64,000 nt of DNA, from NCBI GenBank assembly GCA_002452265.1, contig DKEW01000055.1, forward strand, positions 37,632-101,631, written 5' to 3'. This document shows, one piece after another, positions 1 to 9,162 of the stretch. Each line of letters begins with the position of its first letter. Positions within the stretch are counted from its first letter, which is position 1. A program made the translations under genes and the position numbers. This DNA comes from Pelobacter sp. UBA6812 (GTDB taxonomy: Bacteria > Desulfobacterota > Desulfuromonadia > Desulfuromonadales > Syntrophotaleaceae). A model generated the notes under the pieces. The model had not been told where the DNA came from, did no database searches, and was given only the letters and a program-made list of their open reading frames with translations.

Positions 1-294
1 TTCGGTATCGGTTATCTGGACTTTTACAAATACGGCATCACCACCCCGATCAAACAGTTTCACGTCGATTACGCCCAGCCATTGATCTACGGGGAAACGT
101 ATGCCATCGAGGCCCGGCTGCACTGGACCGAAGCGGCGCGGCTGAATTATGAATTTTTCATCACCAATGCCGCCGGGGATCTGCTGACGAGCGGTTATTC
201 GATACAGCTGATGGTTGATGAGCATCGCGAGTTGCTGGTTTTTCCACCCGAATTTTACGTGGAATTCCTGGAAAATTGGCGGGTGAAACAATGA
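1..294 (+). CDS. Hotdog-fold acyl thioesterase, 3' part (start outside window)
   Basis: The reading frame is open from base 1 and ends with TGA at 292-294, so the N-terminus lies outside the window. The visible 97 residues include YKYGITTPIKQFHVDYAQPL and a later IEARLHW...LNYEFFITNA stretch, typical of the beta-strand core of 4-hydroxybenzoyl-CoA/YbgC-type hotdog thioesterases. Such an enzyme would hydrolyse an acyl-CoA or acyl-ACP thioester. It is the first visible gene of a tightly packed biosynthetic operon (glycosyltransferase, acyltransferase, ACP, ketosynthases, ligase); aryl-polyene clusters carry a thioesterase in the same company. Its stop overlaps the ATG of a 21-codon ORF by 4 bp. 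The catalytic Asp region is probably upstream and cannot be checked. Confidence 0.75.
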   Translation, partial: FGIGYLDFYKYGITTPIKQFHVDYAQPLIYGETYAIEARLHWTEAARLNYEFFITNAAGDLLTSGYSIQLMVDEHRELLVFPPEFYVEFLENWRVKQ

Positions 295-356
295 TTTTGC
301 CGAAGATGTCGATGGGTAAAATTGCCCGGCACTGCGTGATGGAGGGGCTGGCATGA
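291..356 (+). CDS. 21-codon ORF translationally coupled on both sides
   Basis: ATG at 291 overlaps the thioesterase stop (ATGA), and its own TGA at 354-356 overlaps the ATG of the glycosyltransferase (ATGA at 353-356). The predicted peptide contains LPKMSMGKIARHCVME, which reads like the A10 motif (LPxxxxGKIxR, with the catalytic Lys) at the C-terminus of AMP-dependent acyl ligases. It may be the relic of a ligase gene whose body was deleted, a real micro-protein, or only a translational bridge between its neighbours. No family assignment is safe. The double 4-bp overlap is the main reason to list it. Confidence 0.4.
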   Translation: MILPKMSMGKIARHCVMEGLA

Positions 357-1522
357 GCGCCTTGTGCAAGTGGCTGGTGGTCGTTCCGGTCTATAACCAC
401 GGCGGGACGCTGCGTCAGGTGGTTGAGCAGACTCTGACGATCCACCCCCATGTCCTGGTGGTGGATGACGGCAGCACCGATGGCGGAGCCGATTCCCTTG
501 CAGGGCTGCCGTGCGAGATCGTTCGCCATCCTGCCAACCGCGGCAAGGGGGCGGCCATTCTCAGTGCCGCGGCTTTTGCCCGTGAACGCGGCATGACACA
601 CATCATCACCCTGGATGCCGATGGGCAGCATGATCCTGCCGATATCCCGAAGTTCTTTCCGCAGATCGACTCCGAGCCAACGGCGATCGTGGTCGGCGCC
701 AGGGATTTCAGCGTACCCAATATTCCGGGCAGTTCCCGCTTCGGACGCAAATTTTCCCGCTTCTGGTTGCGGGTGCAGACCGGTTGCGATGTCAGCGACG
801 TGCAGAGCGGTTTTCGTGCTTATCCGGTGCAGGTGCTGGAACAGCTGGCGCTGGGCGAAACAGGCTACGCTTTTGAGGTTGAAGTGCTGGTCAAGGCGGC
901 CTGGGCCGGATTTCCCCTGCGCGATATAGACATCTCCGTTTACTATCCGGAGCCGGACAAGCGCGTATCGCACTTCGACAAGCTGCGGGATAATGTCCGC
1001 ATCAGTTTGCTCAACACGCGGCTTACCACCCGTTCCATGTTGCCGGTGCCGCATCGCAAATATGCCGTCGATGGCGAGGGCAGGGTGAGCGTGATTCGCC
1101 CGTTGCGCTCGTTGCGGCTACTGCTTGCGGACAATGCCACCCCCCGTGAACTGGCCCTGTCGGGGATGCTGGGCATGGCGTTGGGGACCTTGCCGCTTAT
1201 CGGCCTGCACTCCATCAGTATCTTATTCTCCGCCGGCTATCTGCGCCTTAACCGTATCTGCGCCCTGGCCGTGAGCCAGCTGTGCATGCCGCCACTGGTG
1301 CCGGCGTTGTGTATCGAAGCCGGCTATTTTATGCGGCATGGACGGTTTTTGACCGAAATCTCCATGGAGACCCTCGGTCATCAGGTGCTGCAACGGTTGG
1401 GGGATTATGTCCTCGGCTCCGTGGCTATGGCGCCGATACTGGCATTGCTGGTGGCCGGACCTTTGTATGGCCTGGCCTGCCTGGTGCAGCGCAGCCTTAA
1501 ACCGGGAGTGCGGCATGAATAG
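353..1522 (+). CDS. GT2-family glycosyltransferase with C-terminal DUF2062 membrane domain
   Basis: A 389-residue protein. Residues 8-230 form a GT-A family 2 domain: VVVPVYNHGG start, VLVVDDGSTDGG, and the metal-binding LDADGQHD motif, followed by QSGFRAYP, as in dolichol-phosphate-mannose-synthase-like enzymes. From about residue 255 the chain becomes hydrophobic with GTLPLIGLHSISILFSAGYL, the signature of DUF2062. It probably transfers a sugar to a lipid or polyketide carrier at the inner face of the cytoplasmic membrane. In aryl-polyene clusters a glycosyltransferase and an acyltransferase are often fused; here they are separate genes overlapping by 8 bp, which fits the same role in building a lipid anchor. 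Specificity cannot be read from the sequence. Confidence 0.85.
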   Translation: MSALCKWLVVVPVYNHGGTLRQVVEQTLTIHPHVLVVDDGSTDGGADSLAGLPCEIVRHPANRGKGAAILSAAAFARERGMTHIITLDADGQHDPADIPKFFPQIDSEPTAIVVGARDFSVPNIPGSSRFGRKFSRFWLRVQTGCDVSDVQSGFRAYPVQVLEQLALGETGYAFEVEVLVKAAWAGFPLRDIDISVYYPEPDKRVSHFDKLRDNVRISLLNTRLTTRSMLPVPHRKYAVDGEGRVSVIRPLRSLRLLLADNATPRELALSGMLGMALGTLPLIGLHSISILFSAGYLRLNRICALAVSQLCMPPLVPALCIEAGYFMRHGRFLTEISMETLGHQVLQRLGDYVLGSVAMAPILALLVAGPLYGLACLVQRSLKPGVRHE

Positions 1523-2426
1523 TCCTGCGGCAAAAACCGCCTGGTCGAGCAAAAGCCTCGGAAACCGCTTTCAGCATCAGATCTTTTATGCTCTGCTGCG
1601 TCTGGCCGGACCCTGGCCGGCTTATGGGCTACTGCATCTGGTGGTGTTCTGGTACAATCTGCGGCCGTCGGTAAGGCGCAACGCCGGCTATTTTCTTGCC
1701 CGGCGTTTCGGACGGCAGGCTTGGCCGCAGCGTTTCTGGCAGAGCTTCCGGCTTAGCCTGTCTTTCGGCAAGGTGCTGCTGGACCGGGCCATGCTCGGGG
1801 TGTTGGGGCGGGGCGAGGTGACGGTCGCTGCGGAGGATATGGACAGCCTGCGCCAGATGTTGGCCCGTGGCCGGGGGGTGGTGATGCTCAATGCCCACTT
1901 CGGTTGTTGGCAAACCGGCATGGCGGGCCTTGAAGCCATCGACCGGCCGGTGAATATCGTTCTGCAAAAAGGCGCGGGCGATGTGGACAAACACTATTTC
2001 GAGCATCGCTCCGGGCAGGCCGTCGTTAATCTTATCGATCCCAACGGACCTTTCGGGGGGACTCTCGATATGCTGGCGGCGCTCAAGCGCAACGAAATCG
2101 TCTGCATTATGGGCGATCGGGTGGTGGATGGCGACGCGAACACCGTTGCCGTTGATTTTATGGGTGGCAAAGTACGCATGCCGTTTTCCATTTTTGCCAT
2201 CGCCTCGGCGGCTCGTGCTCAGGTTGCCGTAACCTTGATCGAGCGGCAGGGGCCGGGCCTGGCCAAGGTTCATTTTGCCGATTGTTTCGAGGTGCCGCCC
2301 GATTTGGGAAAAAGTCCTGCGGCCTTGTGCCCCTGGGTGCAGCGTTATGCCAGTGCTCTGGAACGCATGGCCTGGCAAAAGCCTTACCAGTTTTTCAACT
2401 TTTTTGATATGTGGGAAAAGGAGTAG
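1515..2426 (+). CDS. LpxL/HtrB-family lysophospholipid acyltransferase-like protein
   Basis: The frame is open further upstream, but ATG 1515 is chosen: it follows GGGAGTGCGG and overlaps the glycosyltransferase stop by 8 bp, giving 303 residues. The family core is visible: VVMLNAHFGCWQTG (the HX4-5 D/E acyltransferase motif in its HFGxW form), then GDRVVDGD and VRMPFSIFAIA. Known relatives (LpxL, WcbQ-like enzymes and the acyltransferases of aryl-polyene clusters) move an acyl chain from ACP to a membrane lipid. In this operon it probably uses the adjacent ACP and attaches the polyketide to a lipid at the inner membrane. There is an amphipathic or hydrophobic N-terminal stretch around YGLLHLVVFW. 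Confidence 0.8.
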   Translation: MNSPAAKTAWSSKSLGNRFQHQIFYALLRLAGPWPAYGLLHLVVFWYNLRPSVRRNAGYFLARRFGRQAWPQRFWQSFRLSLSFGKVLLDRAMLGVLGRGEVTVAAEDMDSLRQMLARGRGVVMLNAHFGCWQTGMAGLEAIDRPVNIVLQKGAGDVDKHYFEHRSGQAVVNLIDPNGPFGGTLDMLAALKRNEIVCIMGDRVVDGDANTVAVDFMGGKVRMPFSIFAIASAARAQVAVTLIERQGPGLAKVHFADCFEVPPDLGKSPAALCPWVQRYASALERMAWQKPYQFFNFFDMWEKE

Positions 2427-2428
2427 AG

Positions 2429-2680
2429 ATGTCGCTTAAGGAAGAGCTTAAGCAGGCCATTGTAGCCGATCTGAACCTGGAAGATATATCTCCTGATGAA
2501 ATCGAGGACGACGAACCTTTGTTCGGCGAAGGTCTGGGGCTCGATTCCCTCGATGCGGTAGAGCTTGTCGTGTTGCTGCAAAAGCATTTCGGCATCGAGG
2601 TCAAGGATATGGAAGAAGGGCGGCAGGCGTTTGTCTCCATCGATGCGCTGGCGGCATTTATAGAGCAACGCCGGGGTTGA
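2429..2680 (+). CDS. Acyl carrier protein
   Basis: An 83-residue, strongly acidic protein with the phosphopantetheine attachment motif GLGLDSLDAVEL; the modified serine is Ser40. A GTG 18 bases upstream is in frame, but ATG 2429 has the better ribosome site (AAAGGAG at 2416-2422) and gives the usual ACP N-terminus. It sits 2 bases after the acyltransferase stop and 1 base before the ketosynthase start. It is presumably the dedicated carrier for this pathway rather than the housekeeping AcpP, which is normally found beside fabD/fabG/fabF. Confidence 0.92.
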   Translation: MSLKEELKQAIVADLNLEDISPDEIEDDEPLFGEGLGLDSLDAVELVVLLQKHFGIEVKDMEEGRQAFVSIDALAAFIEQRRG

Positions 2681-2681
2681 T

Positions 2682-3869
2682 ATGACGGGCACTGTTTGTG
2701 TAACCGGGCTCGGTTGTCTGTGCGGCGCCGGGGGATCCCTGCCGGAAATCATGCATACCCTGTATGCCGGTCGACGTGCGCCCTGTGCCCCTACCAGGAT
2801 GCGCTGCGAGCATGATGTGGTCTATCCGGTGTTTGAGCTGCCGGCATCCATCGACCTGCCGGTTGATTCCCGGACCAATCGCTCGCTGGCCATGGCCGTG
2901 GTTGCGGCTCGTGAAGCTCTGCAGCAGGCAGGTCTTACGCCGGATCTGCTGGCCGGTAAGCGTGTCGGAGTATGCCTCGGGACCTCGACCGGAGCATCCC
3001 TCAACCTGCTCGACTATTATGCCAGCCATAAAGCCGGTCAGCCTGGCGATCCCGCCGAAGTGGCCTTGTGGCGGTACAGCAATCCGGGGCTGGGGCTGGC
3101 GCGTATATTGGATCTGAATGGACCGGTCCAGACCGTGGTCAACGCCTGTTCTTCCGGCAGCGATGCCGTGGGGATCGCCATGTCCTGGCTGCAACAGGGG
3201 CTGTGTGATGTGGTGCTGGCCGGCGGCACCGACGAGTTGAGCATGGTGCCCTACAACGGGTTTATCCGCTTGATGATCTACGACAGTCAGCCGTGCCGTC
3301 CCTTCGATGTGCGGCGCAAAGGGCTGAATCTCGGCGAAGGCGCCGGCATGCTGGTGCTGGAACGGCGCAGCCACGCCGATCAGCGCGGTGCCGGGGTGCT
3401 GGCGGTGGCGGCAGGCTTCGGCAGTGCCGCCGACGCGCATCATCTGACTGCGCCGCATCCCGATGGCAGCAGCCTGCGACGCGCCACGCAGCAAGCACTG
3501 GCGCAGGTGGGTATCGATGCCGGGCAGGTAGGTTTTATTAACGCCCATGGCACCGCGACCCCGAACAACGACCAAGCTGAGGCGAAGGTCTTGGCGGATA
3601 TTTTCCCGCATGCGCCGGTGGTGGCGACCAAGGGGTATACCGGTCATACCCTCGGTGCGGCCGGAGCCATCGAAGCGGTGTTCACCGTGGCGGCCCTGCG
3701 GGATGGCAAACTTCCAGCCAGCATCGGCTGCGAACAGCCGGATCCGGCGTTGCAGGTGACCCCGGTGCAAGTCGAGACTCCTGTGGCTGCGGCGTACGGC
3801 CTGACCCAGTCCCTGGGGTTTGGCGGCAATAACGCGGTGCTGGTATTTGGACGAGGAGATCAGGCATGA
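2682..3869 (+). CDS. Beta-ketoacyl-ACP synthase (FabF-like KS)
   Basis: A 395-residue condensing enzyme with the complete Cys-His-His triad: Cys156 in VVNACSSGSDA, His289 in NAHGTATPNND, and His322 in GYTGHTLGAAG. The thiolase-fold halves and the C-terminal SLGFGGNNAVLVF are intact. It would elongate an ACP-bound polyketide or fatty chain with malonyl-ACP. It is followed, with a 4-bp overlap, by a smaller ketosynthase-like gene without the cysteine, so the two probably form a KS/chain-length-factor heterodimer as in aryl-polyene and type II polyketide systems. Confidence 0.9.
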   Translation: MTGTVCVTGLGCLCGAGGSLPEIMHTLYAGRRAPCAPTRMRCEHDVVYPVFELPASIDLPVDSRTNRSLAMAVVAAREALQQAGLTPDLLAGKRVGVCLGTSTGASLNLLDYYASHKAGQPGDPAEVALWRYSNPGLGLARILDLNGPVQTVVNACSSGSDAVGIAMSWLQQGLCDVVLAGGTDELSMVPYNGFIRLMIYDSQPCRPFDVRRKGLNLGEGAGMLVLERRSHADQRGAGVLAVAAGFGSAADAHHLTAPHPDGSSLRRATQQALAQVGIDAGQVGFINAHGTATPNNDQAEAKVLADIFPHAPVVATKGYTGHTLGAAGAIEAVFTVAALRDGKLPASIGCEQPDPALQVTPVQVETPVAAAYGLTQSLGFGGNNAVLVFGRGDQA

Positions 3870-4675
3870 GGCTTGCCATTGATGGCCTGGGCCTGGTCGG
3901 GCCCTTCGGGCTCGGTAGCGGCGCCCTTCAAGCAGCGCAGAATGTATCGGCCATGCCGGCGCAGGCCGATGTTGCCGAACTGGCGCGGTTTTTCAACAAG
4001 CGCGAACTGCGGCGGGTTTCGCATTTTTGCCGGTTGGCATTATTGGGGGCGACCCTGGCGGTGGAAGACGGCTGCTTCGCCGGCATCGCCAAGGAGCGCA
4101 TCGGGCTGATTCTGGCCACCGGGCATGGTCCGGTCGCCACGACCTTCGATTTTCTCGATTCCATGCATGAATTTGGTGCCAAGCTGGCTTCCCCGACGGC
4201 TTTTTCCACCTCCATTCACAATGTGGCGGCCTCCACCATTTCCATTATGTCCGGCTACACCGGTCCCTGTCTGACCGTCAACCAGTTCGCCATGTCCTGG
4301 GCTTCGGCCCTGTTGACGGCTTGGTGCTGGCTGGCCGAATCCCGCGTGGAGCGGGTGCTGGTCGGCGCGGTCGACGAATACCAGCCGCTGCTGGTCGAGG
4401 CCGCACGTCAGGCAGATTCTCCGTTGGCTACCGGCGAGGGCGCCGTATTCCTGGCCCTTTCCGCCGCTCAGTCTGGCCGTTACGGCATGATCACCGACGT
4501 GGCCATGGGCAACCTTGCTCCTCCTGCATCGCCGTCACCCCTGCCTTATGAATTGCCCGCCGGTCAGGCCTTTACCCTTGCCGCCGCGCTGGTAAACGGT
4601 GCGTTCGGCCAGCCGTTGGTAGCCACAGAGCCCGACGGCGCCTGGAGCACCATCACCCTGGGGCCGCCTTTATGA
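3866..4675 (+). CDS. Ketosynthase-like chain-length factor (catalytic Cys absent)
   Basis: A 269-residue protein resembling only part of a ketosynthase. It keeps the fold landmarks (GLILATGHGPVATTFDF; FSTSIHNVAASTISI) but the active-site elbow reads CLTVNQFAMSWASALL, with no nucleophilic Cys in the usual ACSSG position, and it stops well short of the 400-residue norm. This matches the short Ketoacyl-synt_2 class of chain-length factors that accompany the KS of aryl-polyene clusters. It probably sets chain length as a non-condensing partner of the upstream KS. The ATG overlaps the KS stop and its own stop overlaps the ligase start, implying coupled translation. Confidence 0.78.
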   Translation: MRLAIDGLGLVGPFGLGSGALQAAQNVSAMPAQADVAELARFFNKRELRRVSHFCRLALLGATLAVEDGCFAGIAKERIGLILATGHGPVATTFDFLDSMHEFGAKLASPTAFSTSIHNVAASTISIMSGYTGPCLTVNQFAMSWASALLTAWCWLAESRVERVLVGAVDEYQPLLVEAARQADSPLATGEGAVFLALSAAQSGRYGMITDVAMGNLAPPASPSPLPYELPAGQAFTLAAALVNGAFGQPLVATEPDGAWSTITLGPPL

Positions 4676-5883
4676 CGATGGCGGATCGCATGTCCCTCGA
4701 CAAGGAAGTCTTGCGTCGCGTGCTGCACAGCATGCTGCGCTCTCTGGTGTGGAATAAAAATGATTGGGCCGCTGGAAATCGGCTGGTCGAAGATGCCATG
4801 GCACCGGTAGCGCAGATTCTGCAGACCGCTACGCCCAGCGAGTTGGGCGAGGTGGCCGGCCGCTTTGCGGGGATGTTCGGTTGCGGCAGCCTTGCCGACC
4901 GGTTGACGCCGCAGATGAGCTGTGAGGAGTGGCTGGAGTGCCTGGTGGACGGTGGCGCGCTGGAGGCATCCCATGTCACCTTCCATAGCTCCGGTTCGAC
5001 CGGCGAACCGACTGCTTGTCCGCAACCGTTATCGGTATTGTGGCAGGAGGTGGGCGAGTTGGGAAGGCTGACCGGCGACCGGCGACGGTTGGTCAGTGTC
5101 GTGCCTCAGCACCATATCTACGGGTTTTTGTTCTCGGTTCTGTTGCCTTGCCAGTTGGGGGTGTCGACCGAGCTGTTGCCGCCTTTTCCCGGTGCCGGAC
5201 TGTCCGCTTTGCTGCGGGAGGGGGATTTGCTGATAGCCTTCCCCGCATTCTGGAAAAGCCTTACGCTGCTGGGTCTGCGGTTTCCCGCCGGGGTGCGGGG
5301 GGTGACCTCCACCGGACCGTGCCCGCCGCAGATCATAGAGCAATTGCGGCAGCAGGGGCTTGAAGCCATGCTGGAGGTTTACGGTTCCTCGGAGACCAGC
5401 GGCGTCGGTTATCGTTGGGAGCCGACCGCACCTTACAGCCTGTTCCGCTACTGGCAGCCGGTTGCCCTGCAGCAGCCGAGCCCCGATGCCCTCATCCGGC
5501 ATCAGTTCGACGGCCTTCTGGCCGAGCCGGTTATGCTCCCCGACGAGGTGCAATGGGTCGACGAGCGCACCTTCCGCCCTGTGCGCCGCCGCGATCAGGC
5601 GGTGCAGGTCGCCGGCATCAATGTCTATCCCCAATATGTTGCGTCTTGCCTTAAACAACACCCTGCGGTTGACGACTGCGTGGTGCGCTTGATGCGTCCC
5701 GAAGAAGGGGAGCGCCTCAAGGCTTTCGTGGTCCCCGTCGATCCCGATCAATGTACCGCCACCCTGCGCAGCGCGTTGATCGAATGGTGCAAGCAGCGCC
5801 TCAAAAGCGTGGAACAGCCCCGCAGCTTCACCTTCGGGGCGCAATGCCCCACTCAGGGGATGGGCAAGCTGGCCGATTGGTAG
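4672..5883 (+). CDS. AMP-dependent acyl/aryl ligase of the polyketide cluster
   Basis: A 403-residue ANL-superfamily enzyme. The P-loop FHSSGSTGEP lies at residues 104-113; EVYGSSETSG is the A5-type motif; VDERTFRPVRRRDQAVQVAG gives the A7/A8 hinge; the chain ends with PTQGMGKLADW, so the A10 lysine is almost the last residue. It would activate an aryl or acyl acid as its adenylate and load CoA or ACP, the starter-unit step in aryl-polyene-type pathways. It is shorter than typical acyl-CoA synthetases (about 500 residues), as is common in this cluster type. Alternative starts at codons 3 or 7 exist; ATG 4672 is preferred for its 4-bp overlap with the upstream stop. It is the last gene of the operon. 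Confidence 0.82.
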   Translation: MTMADRMSLDKEVLRRVLHSMLRSLVWNKNDWAAGNRLVEDAMAPVAQILQTATPSELGEVAGRFAGMFGCGSLADRLTPQMSCEEWLECLVDGGALEASHVTFHSSGSTGEPTACPQPLSVLWQEVGELGRLTGDRRRLVSVVPQHHIYGFLFSVLLPCQLGVSTELLPPFPGAGLSALLREGDLLIAFPAFWKSLTLLGLRFPAGVRGVTSTGPCPPQIIEQLRQQGLEAMLEVYGSSETSGVGYRWEPTAPYSLFRYWQPVALQQPSPDALIRHQFDGLLAEPVMLPDEVQWVDERTFRPVRRRDQAVQVAGINVYPQYVASCLKQHPAVDDCVVRLMRPEEGERLKAFVVPVDPDQCTATLRSALIEWCKQRLKSVEQPRSFTFGAQCPTQGMGKLADW

Positions 5884-6002
5884 CTGGCCAACTCACTCAA
5901 TTGCGCAATATTCCGTTTTCTGGTTATGCACTATTTTCAAGTTGCCCTAAATCTTTGGAAATAGGTGCACCGCCAGCGTGAATTGGACAACCAAATATAA
6001 TT

Positions 6003-6113
6003 TTTACCACGAAGGACACAGAGAGCACGAAGAAATACTGACAAAACAGACACTTATGCTTGTCTCTTGTCTTAGTTTTCCCCTTCGTGTCCTTCGTGAT
6101 CTTCGTGGTTCAA
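6003..6113 (+). repeat. Intergenic inverted repeat, ACGAAG-rich type
   Basis: The left arm begins TACCACGAAGGACACAGAG (from 6006) and the right arm is CCTTCGTGTCCTTCGTG...TCTTCGTGGTT (6081-6110), nearly its reverse complement, about 50 bases apart. Related units occur at about 16,976-17,002 and 34,694-34,853. It fills most of the gap between the ligase and the cvfB-like gene. It may fold into a long hairpin between converging transcripts; function unknown. Confidence 0.7.
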
Positions 6114-6164
6114 GCTTTTAGATTCTACGTTTTTTCCCGCCAGAAGTTAAACCCAACTCCCCGA

Positions 6165-6989
6165 TCAGGATTTTTTCAGTCGGATGCCGTCGCCGGTCAG
6201 CTCGATGCGGCCGGCTTTGTAGAGTCCGCCGACGGCCTTCTTGAAGGCTTTTTTGCTCATGCCCAGCTGCTTTTGGATGACATCGGCAGGGCTCTGGTCG
6301 TGCAGGGGCAAAAAGCCGGTTTTGGACAGTTTTTCCAGCAGCGTGGCCTGGGCCTGTTCGGTGCCGGCTTTGCCGACGAAATGCAGGGTGACGTCGATCT
6401 TGCCATCGGGGCGGATGGTTTTGATAAAGCCCTTGAAGGTGTCGCCGGGTTGCATTCCGGGTCGGATTTCATCGCGGTACAGTAGCGCCACGTAGCGATG
6501 ATTGACGATCATCTTGACGCCGAGGTCGGTGAACTGCCAGAGCAGCATCTCCACCGGTTGGCCTACCTGCAGCTCGGTCGTGTCCTCATCCAGCCAGCGG
6601 TCGATGCGGCCGGTGGCAAAGCAGCGCCCCTGGTCGTCAAGACAGACCCGTACAATATGATATTCACCTTCGCGCATGCGTTTCGGCTGCTCGTTGAAGG
6701 GGATCAGCAGTTCCTTTTCCATGCCCCATTCGAGGAAGGTCCCTTGCTGGCCGGCCTGGTTGACCCTCAGCAGGGCGAATTGGCCGACATGGGCAAAGGG
6801 CAGGCGCGTCGTAGCAAGAGGCTCGCCGGCGTGGAGGTACAAAAACACCTCCACGGAGCCGCCGGGGCGGGCGCCTTCCGGTATTTGTCGCGACGGCAGC
6901 ATTACCAGCGTCTCGCCGGTCTGCAGCCAGGCGCCGCGCTGATCGATATGGTCGATGGTCAGGGTTTGAACCCGGCCTATTTCCAGCAT
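6165..6989 (-). CDS. CvfB-family S1-like RNA-binding protein
   Basis: A 274-residue protein with the layout of CvfB/YitL: two or three S1-like beta-barrel segments in the first 210 residues (VQTLTIDHIDQRGAWLQ; GTFLEWGMEKELLIPFNEQ, the characteristic FLEWG...LLVP signature; then GMQPGDTFKGFIKTIRPDGKIDV) and a C-terminal winged-helix region (MSKKAFKKAVGGLYKAGRIEL). Relatives in Staphylococcus and Streptococcus bind RNA and affect virulence-gene expression; the role here is unknown. It lies downstream of purB on the same strand, but a strong hairpin separates the two, so it may be transcribed on its own. Confidence 0.85.
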   Translation of the reverse strand: MLEIGRVQTLTIDHIDQRGAWLQTGETLVMLPSRQIPEGARPGGSVEVFLYLHAGEPLATTRLPFAHVGQFALLRVNQAGQQGTFLEWGMEKELLIPFNEQPKRMREGEYHIVRVCLDDQGRCFATGRIDRWLDEDTTELQVGQPVEMLLWQFTDLGVKMIVNHRYVALLYRDEIRPGMQPGDTFKGFIKTIRPDGKIDVTLHFVGKAGTEQAQATLLEKLSKTGFLPLHDQSPADVIQKQLGMSKKAFKKAVGGLYKAGRIELTGDGIRLKKS

Positions 6990-7100
6990 GTTGTATCTCC
7001 TCAGAGGGGTTGTGCTTCGGGTTCGGGCAGAACATCATGCCCGCTTTAAAATAAAGCATGTGCAGAAGTGCGGCGAAAAGCAAGTCCGGTTCTGCAAAGA

Positions 7101-7128
7101 GCAAGGGGCCGCTGATGCGGCCCCTTGC
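7101..7128 (-). terminator. Hairpin terminator downstream of purB
   Basis: Perfect 12-bp inverted repeat GCAAGGGGCCGC / GCGGCCCCTTGC with a 4-base loop (TGAT), about 30 bases after the purB stop on the minus strand. The downstream tract reads TCTTTGC on the minus strand, so the U-run is weak; the stem is strong. Confidence 0.65.
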
Positions 7129-7158
7129 AGGTTTTATCACTATGACGAGCGGTCAGCT

Positions 7159-8547
<1,389 letters not shown>

Positions 8548-8687
8548 CTATAGACGGACTGGTCGGATTCTGCAAGGTTTTTGGGCATTGTAGCGGGGGG
8601 AGCTAAAAACGCTTACCGTGCTTTATGAACCGTAATATTAAAAACATTGTTTAATATTGACACTATTAATTATGGAGGAGTAAAAAT

Positions 8688-8723
8688 ATGTATCAAATTT
8701 TAGGGGAGGGCTATGGGGGCTAG
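8688..8723 (+). pseudogene. Orphan start site with strong ribosome site (11 codons), 5' relic of a lost gene
   Basis: GGAGGAG at 8674-8680 precedes ATG 8688 by 7 bases, but the frame closes after 11 codons ([11 protein letters not shown]). It stands immediately before the frame of the truncated integrase in a different frame. The likely reading is that the 5' end of one gene was joined to the 3' end of intI by a deletion. Confidence 0.3.
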
Positions 8724-8734
8724 AAGTTTACGGC

Positions 8735-8983
8735 CGATATCACATCCATCAATCCCTTCTTAAGCGTGTTATTAACGAAGCTGTCTTCAAGACGGACATC
8801 GTCAAACGGATCGGGTGTCGTACTTTTCGCCATTCCTTTGCCACTCATCTGCTGGAAGATGGGTACGATATTCGGACAATACAGGAGTTGCTTGGCCACA
8901 AGGATATCAGTACGACGATGATTTATACCCATGTTCTCAATAAGGGAGGGCATGGTGTCCGTAGCCCGGTCGATGCCCTTTAG
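8735..8983 (+). pseudogene. intI: Integron integrase IntI, C-terminal fragment
   Basis: The 82 codons before TAG 8981-8983 encode only the C-terminal part of a tyrosine recombinase: [16 protein letters not shown], then [39 protein letters not shown] and GVRSPVDAL, the typical ending of integron integrases. The nucleophile Tyr (MIYTH) and the LLGH histidine remain, but the box II HxxR histidine is replaced (CRTFRH, RxxR), and the N-terminal three quarters, including the first catalytic Arg and the integron-specific patch, are missing. No start codon or ribosome site fits. It cannot be active. Cassette-like genes begin about 180 bases downstream on the same strand, an unusual orientation. Confidence 0.85.
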
Positions 8984-9162
8984 ACGGGTATATCCAGTCT
9001 GCATATACCGGGCATAATTTTAGTAGAGAATCTCATAAGTATCTGGAAATAAGCGTAAAACACTCGATTTTTAATAATTTAAAAATTGTCTTATATAGAC
9101 AGATTAGTGTCTATGTTTACAGTTTTATCCAGACTGCCTATTTATAGTTAGGAACAAACAAA
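8984..9162 (+). promoter_or_regulatory. AT-rich spacer between intI relic and first cassette; possible attI-like end and cassette promoter
   Basis: It contains GGTATAT...ATATACC (8986-9008), an inverted repeat ATAGACA-N6-TGTCTAT around 9096-9115, and GTTAGGA at 9147-9153, close to the GTTRRRY recombination core expected where the first cassette joins attI. AGGA in the same motif can also serve as the ribosome site for the gene at 9163. Assignment as attI is tentative. Confidence 0.3.

Noticed and set aside
161..1054. A 297-residue minus-strand open frame over the glycosyltransferase
   Set aside because: Shadow of the GT2 gene on the opposite strand; no recognisable motif.
8720..9004. A minus-strand open frame (94 residues) over the integrase relic
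   Set aside because: The plus strand encodes conserved IntI motifs in the same bases; the minus frame has none.
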